This document shows positions 59,561-64,000 of a stretch of DNA of 64,000 nt, piece by piece. Source of the stretch: Streptomyces syringium (GTDB lineage: Bacteria; Actinomycetota; Actinomycetes; Streptomycetales; Streptomycetaceae); assembly GCF_017876625.1 (NCBI RefSeq), contig NZ_JAGIOH010000001.1, positions 7,585,501 to 7,649,500 of the forward strand, given 5' to 3'. Each line of letters opens with the position of its first letter. The stretch's first letter is position 1. The notes beneath the pieces are model-generated. The model saw only the letters and a program-made list of their open reading frames with translations, ran no database searches and had not been told where the DNA came from. Made by a program: the position numbers and the translations under genes.

Positions 59561-60154
59561 TCAGCGTGGTGTGTTGTCGTCGGCGGTGAAGGGGCCGCCG
59601 TGGCCGGGCACGATCAGATCGGCGGTGGCCAGTACGCGGAGGCGGGAGGCGCGAAGTATCTCGCGGTCGGGGGCTACGGGGTCGTCGGCAGGACCGTCCG
59701 CGTGCCACCAGAGGTCGCCGGCGAACGCCACGACGCCTGTGGGGGTGCCGGCGAGCAGCGTGATGTCCTCGGGGCTGTGGCCCGGGGTGCGGATCAGGCG
59801 TAGTGAGGGGGTGAGTTCATAGCCTTCCGCGTCGCGGTTGGTCCACTGGTCGCCGAGGTATTCCACCTTGTGGTCGTGGACCCGGGCCCGGCGGAAGAGG
59901 CCGGCGTTCATGGTGTTGTCGGGGTGGTGGTGGCTGAGGACGACGTCGGTGATGTCGTCGGGGCCGAGGCCCAGTTCCGCGAGGGGGCCGAGGATGTCGT
60001 CGTGGCTTGCCACCATGCCCGGATCGAAGATGATGTGCCGGCCGGCGTCGGTGACGTAGGAGACAGTGGCGGCGACGCCGGGACCGGTGGAGCCGACGTA
60101 ACCGGTGGTCAGGATCGTGTACACGGCGCTGCGGCCGAGCGGTGCGTCTGTCAT
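59561..60154 (-). CDS. MBL-fold metallo-hydrolase
   Basis: 197 residues. Metal motif SHHHPDNTMN (HxHxD variant), GHS of TPGHSPED, and GHGG near the end (VPGHGGPF), which supply the binuclear zinc ligands. In the MBLAC/glyoxalase-II-like group; thioester, phosphodiester or lactone hydrolysis is possible. ATG 60154 chosen; AAGGA lies about 9 bases upstream, or ATG 60163 directly after it. Divergent from the GlxA-type regulator by 91 bp, which may control it. Confidence 0.85.
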   Translation of the reverse strand: MTDAPLGRSAVYTILTTGYVGSTGPGVAATVSYVTDAGRHIIFDPGMVASHDDILGPLAELGLGPDDITDVVLSHHHPDNTMNAGLFRRARVHDHKVEYLGDQWTNRDAEGYELTPSLRLIRTPGHSPEDITLLAGTPTGVVAFAGDLWWHADGPADDPVAPDREILRASRLRVLATADLIVPGHGGPFTADDNTPR

Positions 60155-60245
60155 GCCCCTCATCCTTCCGGGCCGGCCGATCGCCCACGAGTGGCATGGA
60201 TGCCTCTCATCGCAGGATTACTGCCACAGTGCGATACTGCTTTCC

Positions 60246-61202
60246 GTGCCGCCCTTCCTGACCGTCGCCGCGTATGCCCCGCCCGGGGTCGGCATGCTCG
60301 CCGTCGGCATCGTCGCCGAGGTGTTCGGCCCGCATGGGGAGGAGCTGCCCGGCTTCGACTTCGCGCTGTGCACCGACCGGCCCGGGCCGGTCCCCACCGA
60401 CCTCGGGGTGCCGCTCATGGTCGGGCACGGCCTGGACCGGCTGGCCGCCGCTGACCTGGTGATCGCCCTGCCATGGGCCGGCTTCCGTACGCCACCGGGC
60501 CCCGCCGTGCTCGACGCGTTGTCGGCCGCGCACGAGAGCGGCTCTCTGGTCGCAGCCCACTGTGTCGGCACGTTCGCCCTCGCCGCCGCCGGGCTGCTCG
60601 ACGGCCGAAGGGCCACCACCCACTGGCGGTTCGCCGAACTACTGGCCCACCGCCACCCGGACGTCGTCGTGGACCCCGACGCCCTCTACATCGACGAGGG
60701 GCGGATCACCACAGGAGCGGGAGCCGCCGCGGGCTTCGATCTGTGCCTGCATCTGCTCAGGCGGGAGTACGGGGCCGCGATGGCCAACGCCGTCGCCCGC
60801 GACATGGTGCTGCCCTCCCACCGGGACGGAGGCCAGGCCCAGTACCTGACCTCCCCCGTCCCCGAGGACTGCCGGGACGAGCGGCTCGCCGAGGTACTCG
60901 CCTGGGCGCGCGAGCACCTCCACGAGCCGCTTCCCGTCGCGGAACTGGCCCGACGCGCCGTGATGAGCAAGCGGTCCTTCGCCCGGCGCTTCGCCGCCGC
61001 GACCGGCACCACCCCGCACGCCTGGCTCCGGAACCTGCGACTGAGCAGCGCCGAGGAACTCCTGGAAACCACGGACCTTCCGATCGAGGAGATCGCCCAC
61101 CGGGTCGGCTACGGCAGCGCGGCCGTCCTGCGCGAACAGTTCGTGCGCCGCCGGGGTGTGCCGCCCCGTTCCTACCGCCGTTCCTTCACCAACGCGCCGT
61201 AG
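60246..61202 (+). CDS. GlxA-type AraC-family regulator
   Basis: 318 residues. DJ-1/PfpI-like sensor domain (VGMLAVGIVAEVFGPHG, VAAHCVGTFALAAAGLLDGRRATTHW with elbow Cys) plus double HTH (VAELARRAVMSKRSFARRFAAATG). GTG 60246 has no ribosome site; CGATACT ends eight bases upstream and could be a -10 element, so the transcript may be leaderless. Paralogue of the regulator at 45907. Probable regulator of the divergent MBL-fold gene. Confidence 0.87.
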   Translation: MPPFLTVAAYAPPGVGMLAVGIVAEVFGPHGEELPGFDFALCTDRPGPVPTDLGVPLMVGHGLDRLAAADLVIALPWAGFRTPPGPAVLDALSAAHESGSLVAAHCVGTFALAAAGLLDGRRATTHWRFAELLAHRHPDVVVDPDALYIDEGRITTGAGAAAGFDLCLHLLRREYGAAMANAVARDMVLPSHRDGGQAQYLTSPVPEDCRDERLAEVLAWAREHLHEPLPVAELARRAVMSKRSFARRFAAATGTTPHAWLRNLRLSSAEELLETTDLPIEEIAHRVGYGSAAVLREQFVRRRGVPPRSYRRSFTNAP

Positions 61203-61303
61203 ACCTGGCCGATTTGAGTGTTCGTCGGCCAAAGGCCTTACCGCTCCGGCATGGTCGGTCCATGGAAGATTGTGTTCCGTACCGCTCGCAGGAGGGAGAG
61301 GCC

Positions 61304-61891
61304 ATGGGGTGGCAGGCCGAGGAGTTCGGGTCGTACCACGAGGGGCGGGCGGGGGCCGTCCTTGCCGATGGCAGCGAACCCAAGCCCGTCTACCTCGACG
61401 CCGGGAGCGGCGGCGGACCGCCCCCGACCAGCGACTGGCGGGTGTACGACGGCAGATTCGGCGCGCCGAAGGCAGCCGCGTTACGGGGCTCGTGCTCCTG
61501 TGGCTGGCGCGGCACGCCCCGCTACCCGATCGACTGGCCGCAGGTGATCGACGACGGCCACTCCATGGATACCTCGGGCCCGCGCGGCGACTGGGAACAG
61601 CACATCAGCGAGGTCAGGGCGCGCTCGGTGCCGCTGCCCGTCGGACTGGAAGAGCTGTTGGAGCGGGTGGAGGAGCAACTGGACATGCTGGCTGAGGAGG
61701 CGCCGGTGGCCGCGCTGAAAGCCGTGGCAGCGCTGGAGCGCATCACCGGCCGCATCGGCCATCGTGCCGCTCACCACACGCAGGCCGATGAACAGGCCGG
61801 TGAACTGTCGTGGGAAGCGATCGGAACGGCTCTCGGGCTGAGCGAGGCAGACGCTCGCTCCCGCCTGATCCGCTACAGCTTCCGACACTGA
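61304..61891 (+). CDS. Hypothetical protein, 195 aa, with Cys pair and helical tail
   Basis: Starts MGWQAEEFGSYHEGRAGAV; GAGAGG directly upstream. The N-terminal half contains SCSCGWRG, a possible zinc-binding or redox Cys pair. The C-terminal half is helical (VGLEELLERVEEQLDMLAEEAP, ALKAVAALERITGRIG), ending LSWEAIGTALGLSEADARSRL, which resembles a small HTH-like module seen at the C terminus of Streptomyces hypotheticals. Not otherwise recognised. An ATG at 61262 is possible. Confidence 0.65.
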   Translation: MGWQAEEFGSYHEGRAGAVLADGSEPKPVYLDAGSGGGPPPTSDWRVYDGRFGAPKAAALRGSCSCGWRGTPRYPIDWPQVIDDGHSMDTSGPRGDWEQHISEVRARSVPLPVGLEELLERVEEQLDMLAEEAPVAALKAVAALERITGRIGHRAAHHTQADEQAGELSWEAIGTALGLSEADARSRLIRYSFRH

Positions 61892-62057
61892 CCCGGGGCT
61901 GGAAGAGTTGGCCAGTGGCTCACGGGCTCACCAGGTGGGGCGGCAGCACCATCACGTCACCCTGGGCGCGTGAGGCCCACGAGGGTCGGTGGTCGCACTT
62001 CCGGATCTTTCCGGGAGGCGCCGTAGCGCGTCGACGCGGGCGTGACAGTGTTCAGTC

Positions 62058-62885
62058 ATGCCTACTTTCTCCGCGCCTGACGGAACCCGGCTCGCCTACC
62101 GCGTGACCGGCGACGGCGACCCGGTCGTCTGCCTCCCTGGAGGCCCCTCGGACTCCCTCTACCTCGGCGACCTCGGCGGCCTGTCCGCGCACCGCCGACT
62201 GATCTTCCTGGACCTTCGTGGCACCGGCCGGTCCGCGGTTCCCGAAGACACCACCTCCTATCGCTGTGATCGCCTCGTCGAGGACGTCGAGGCGCTGCGC
62301 GAACACCTCGGACTGGCCCCGATGGACTTGCTCGCTCACTCCGGCGGCGCGAACCTCGCGGCACAGTACGCGGCGCGCTACCCACAGCACGTCGGCAAGC
62401 TCGCCCTGATCACCCCCGGTGCGCGAGCCGTCGGTGTAGCGATCACCGGGGAGACGCGGCGCGAGCTCGCGCGGCTCCGGAAGGACGAGCCGTGGTTCCC
62501 GGCGGCGTTCGCCGCCTTGGAGGCGATCAGTGAGGGCACGGGCAGCGACTGGGAGGCCATCGCTCCCTTCTTCTGCGGCCGGTGGGACGCTGCGGCACAG
62601 AAGCACCATGCGGCGGGTCAGCCGAGCAACATGGAGGCCGTCGCGCTCTTCGCGGCCGAGGGCGCCTTCGACCCGGAGGCCACCCGTGCGGCGCTCGCCG
62701 CCTGCGAGGTCCCCGTGCTGCTGCTCGCCGGCGAGTTCGACCTGAACAGCCCCCCGCGGTCGGTGGCCGAATTCGCGGGCCTGTTCTCCGCCGCCACGCT
62801 CGCCGTGCAGCCCGGAGCCGGGCATTACCCGTGGCTCGACGATGCCGACCGGTTCGTGGCGACCACTGCGGCATTCCTGGGCTGA
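62058..62885 (+). CDS. Alpha/beta hydrolase (proline iminopeptidase-like)
   Basis: 275 residues. Oxyanion-loop CLPGGPSDSLYL, LDLRGTGRSAVP, nucleophile elbow AHSGGANLAAQ (Ser in HSGG; the first residue is Ala rather than Gly), Asp in LLAGEFDLNSPP, His in GAGHYPWLDD. The early RGTGRS pattern matches prolyl iminopeptidases and related hydrolases; substrate unknown. Cytoplasmic. Followed by a short hairpin. Confidence 0.87.
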   Translation: MPTFSAPDGTRLAYRVTGDGDPVVCLPGGPSDSLYLGDLGGLSAHRRLIFLDLRGTGRSAVPEDTTSYRCDRLVEDVEALREHLGLAPMDLLAHSGGANLAAQYAARYPQHVGKLALITPGARAVGVAITGETRRELARLRKDEPWFPAAFAALEAISEGTGSDWEAIAPFFCGRWDAAAQKHHAAGQPSNMEAVALFAAEGAFDPEATRAALAACEVPVLLLAGEFDLNSPPRSVAEFAGLFSAATLAVQPGAGHYPWLDDADRFVATTAAFLG

Positions 62886-62915
62886 ACGCCTGCGCACGCA
62901 CGCTCCGGGAGCGGC

Positions 62916-62933
62916 GGCCGGGGTTTCCCGGCC
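62916..62933 (+). terminator. Short hairpin after alpha/beta hydrolase
   Basis: 7-bp stem GGCCGGG-GTTT-CCCGGCC, 31 bases past the stop; no T-run. Confidence 0.4.
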
Positions 62934-63030
62934 CCGTTCGGGTCCGGATCCGCTTCGCTGCGGGGGTTATCAGGTTCGTCGGGGGTAACGGATAGAGGCA
63001 GACAGGCCGACCCTGACAGGGGGTTCGTTC

Positions 63031-63600
63031 GTGATGGTACGGAAAGTCCCGCACGACGATGCCGCGAAGGACATGGACAGCCGGGCGGCGGCCGACGCGC
63101 ACCGGCTGTCACGGCCGGTGCGCGTGCTGGTCATGTTGCTGGCCTTCGCGGGGATGGTGGCCTTCGGAGTGGTGCTGGCCCGGCTGACGCTGGAACCTTC
63201 GGCTGCCTCGGAATCGCTGACGCACAGCAACCTGCGCCCGGGTGACTCCGTGCGCGAGTACCTCGCCCGACCGGCCTTCCGCGACACCCTCAAGCAGCTC
63301 GGCGGCAACATCGCGCTGGGTATTCCGTTCGGTCTGCTGCTGCCGGTACTGGTGCCCCGCGCCCGGGGGCTGATCCGCGTAGCTGCCGTGACCGCAGTGG
63401 TGATGTTGCTTGTCGAACTGGTCCAGGGCGCCCTCATCACCGGCCGGGCATTCGACATCGACGATGTGCTGCTCAATACCGCGGGCGCGCTGCTGGGCTA
63501 TCTGGTGATCGGCCGCAGGCTGGGCCGGGCCGTGCACCCCCGGCGCCGTCACTGGTGGCACCGCTTCACCGGGCGCCCGCATTCACAGGAAAGCCGGTGA
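63031..63600 (+). CDS. VanZ-like family membrane protein
   Basis: 189 residues. Four hydrophobic helices (VLVMLLAFAGMVAFGVVL; ALGIPFGLLLPVLV; VAAVTAVVMLLVELVQ; DDVLLNTAGALLGYLVIG) with the VanZ signature pattern N-IxLxIPFG and E-xxQ...FDIDDVLLNTxGAxxGY. VanZ-like proteins can give low-level teicoplanin or lipoglycopeptide tolerance, but most are of unknown role. GTG 63031 (ATG 63034 alternative), GGGGG about 7 bases upstream. Confidence 0.87.
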   Translation: MMVRKVPHDDAAKDMDSRAAADAHRLSRPVRVLVMLLAFAGMVAFGVVLARLTLEPSAASESLTHSNLRPGDSVREYLARPAFRDTLKQLGGNIALGIPFGLLLPVLVPRARGLIRVAAVTAVVMLLVELVQGALITGRAFDIDDVLLNTAGALLGYLVIGRRLGRAVHPRRRHWWHRFTGRPHSQESR

Positions 63601-63850
63601 GTCGACCTGGCAACCGTGGTCCCGTTTCGAGGTCGCTGTCCTGATTCCCGCAGCGTATGGGGGTTGCGTACGGGTCGTCTGGGTTTCTGCCGTCTGCTGA
63701 TCAGGACTTGGGATCTATGCGGTCGCGACTCTGTCACAGTGTTACCGGCGGTATGGCCAGGTGCGGGGCTGTTGCCTAGCGTGACGCGAGCTTGTTGATG
63801 GCGCCGGAACGGAGCGCCATCCCCACACCACTGGATCGAGAGAACCAACA

Positions 63851-64000
63851 GTGAAGTTCCAACGCGCTCGCGCCGCAGCCGCATCCGGATTCGCCCTCGT
63901 CGCCCTGGTCGGCATGGGTATCAGCGGCTGCAGCGGTGATCCGGCGGGGCAGGGTTCGGCCTCCGGTTCAAGCGGCCCGCCCGCTGCCGACAAGGCGACC
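63851..64000 (+). CDS. Secreted lipoprotein, 3' end cut off by window edge
   Basis: First 50 codons only. GTG 63851 with basic start and hydrophobic core (GFALVALVGMGISG), lipobox ISGC at Cys27, then a Ser/Gly/Pro linker. This is the N terminus of an actinobacterial lipoprotein; function cannot be told. Spacer before it (63601-63850) has no other ORF and presumably carries the promoter. Confidence 0.75.
   Translation, partial: MKFQRARAAAASGFALVALVGMGISGCSGDPAGQGSASGSSGPPAADKAT

Overview
The window looks like a stretch of a Streptomyces (or close actinobacterial) chromosome. The DNA is very GC rich, with strong third-position GC bias that leaves long open frames antisense to almost every gene. 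GTG starts are frequent. The gene families are typical of the genus: SpoIIE-type PP2C phosphatases, DUF1266 and DUF5133 proteins, type III PKS phenolic-lipid genes, sortase-anchored and CBM-linked chitinolytic enzymes, GlxA-type regulators and HelR. I see no tRNA, rRNA, CRISPR array or intact transposase.

Layout. 1-10.8 kb: a processive GT2 glycosyltransferase cut by the left edge, a membrane PP2C phosphatase, small and hypothetical proteins, a PRC-barrel protein, and a minus-strand redox group (HAD phosphatase, FAD/Rieske oxidoreductase, SDR, Zn-alcohol dehydrogenase). 11.1-24.2 kb: a compact polyunsaturated-fatty-acid-synthase-like cluster. Three minus-strand genes, each overlapping the next by 4 bp, encode a KS-AT-ACP-KR-DH megasynthase, a stand-alone double FabA-like dehydratase and a PfaD enoyl reductase. 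Divergent to them lie a mycothiol-dependent-isomerase-like protein and an atypical cytochrome P450. 24.2-28.7 kb: a sugar-type ABC importer and a secreted protein. 28.9-31.7 kb: a 961-residue GAF/PP2C/HATPase sensor phosphatase. 33-36 kb: a chitin-degradation pair (AA10 LPMO anchored by a sortase motif, and a CBM2-GH18 chitinase), then a two-component system with a divergent membrane-anchored protein. 39-50.8 kb: regulators with probable targets (Lrp/AsnC and DHA2 exporter, ABC-F protein, GlxA and cysteine hydrolase, MarR and VOC, MerR). 52.4-56.9 kb: a phenolic-lipid cluster with srsABC gene order, plus a divergent UbiA prenyltransferase. 57.0-59.4 kb: a rifamycin-associated element (RAE), a truncated glycosyltransferase reading frame, and helR. 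59.6-64 kb: MBL-fold hydrolase, GlxA-type regulator, hypothetical protein, alpha/beta hydrolase, VanZ-like protein and the start of a lipoprotein.

How it fits together. Two lipid/polyketide assembly systems stand out. The first is a stripped-down PUFA-synthase-like set with one ACP, no KS-CLF and no visible phosphopantetheinyl transferase. The second is an alkylresorcinol-type pathway with an added prenyltransferase. The most informative non-coding signal is the RAE upstream of helR. A 47-codon frame that reads like the beginning of an MGT-type (rifampin-inactivating) glycosyltransferase lies between them, with its stop overlapping the helR start. Other clear regulatory DNA includes paired TGTCA-N6-TGACA sites between the MarR and VOC genes, a 17-bp palindrome at the chitinase promoter, and an 0.8-kb non-coding region with duplicated blocks and hairpins before the MerR gene.
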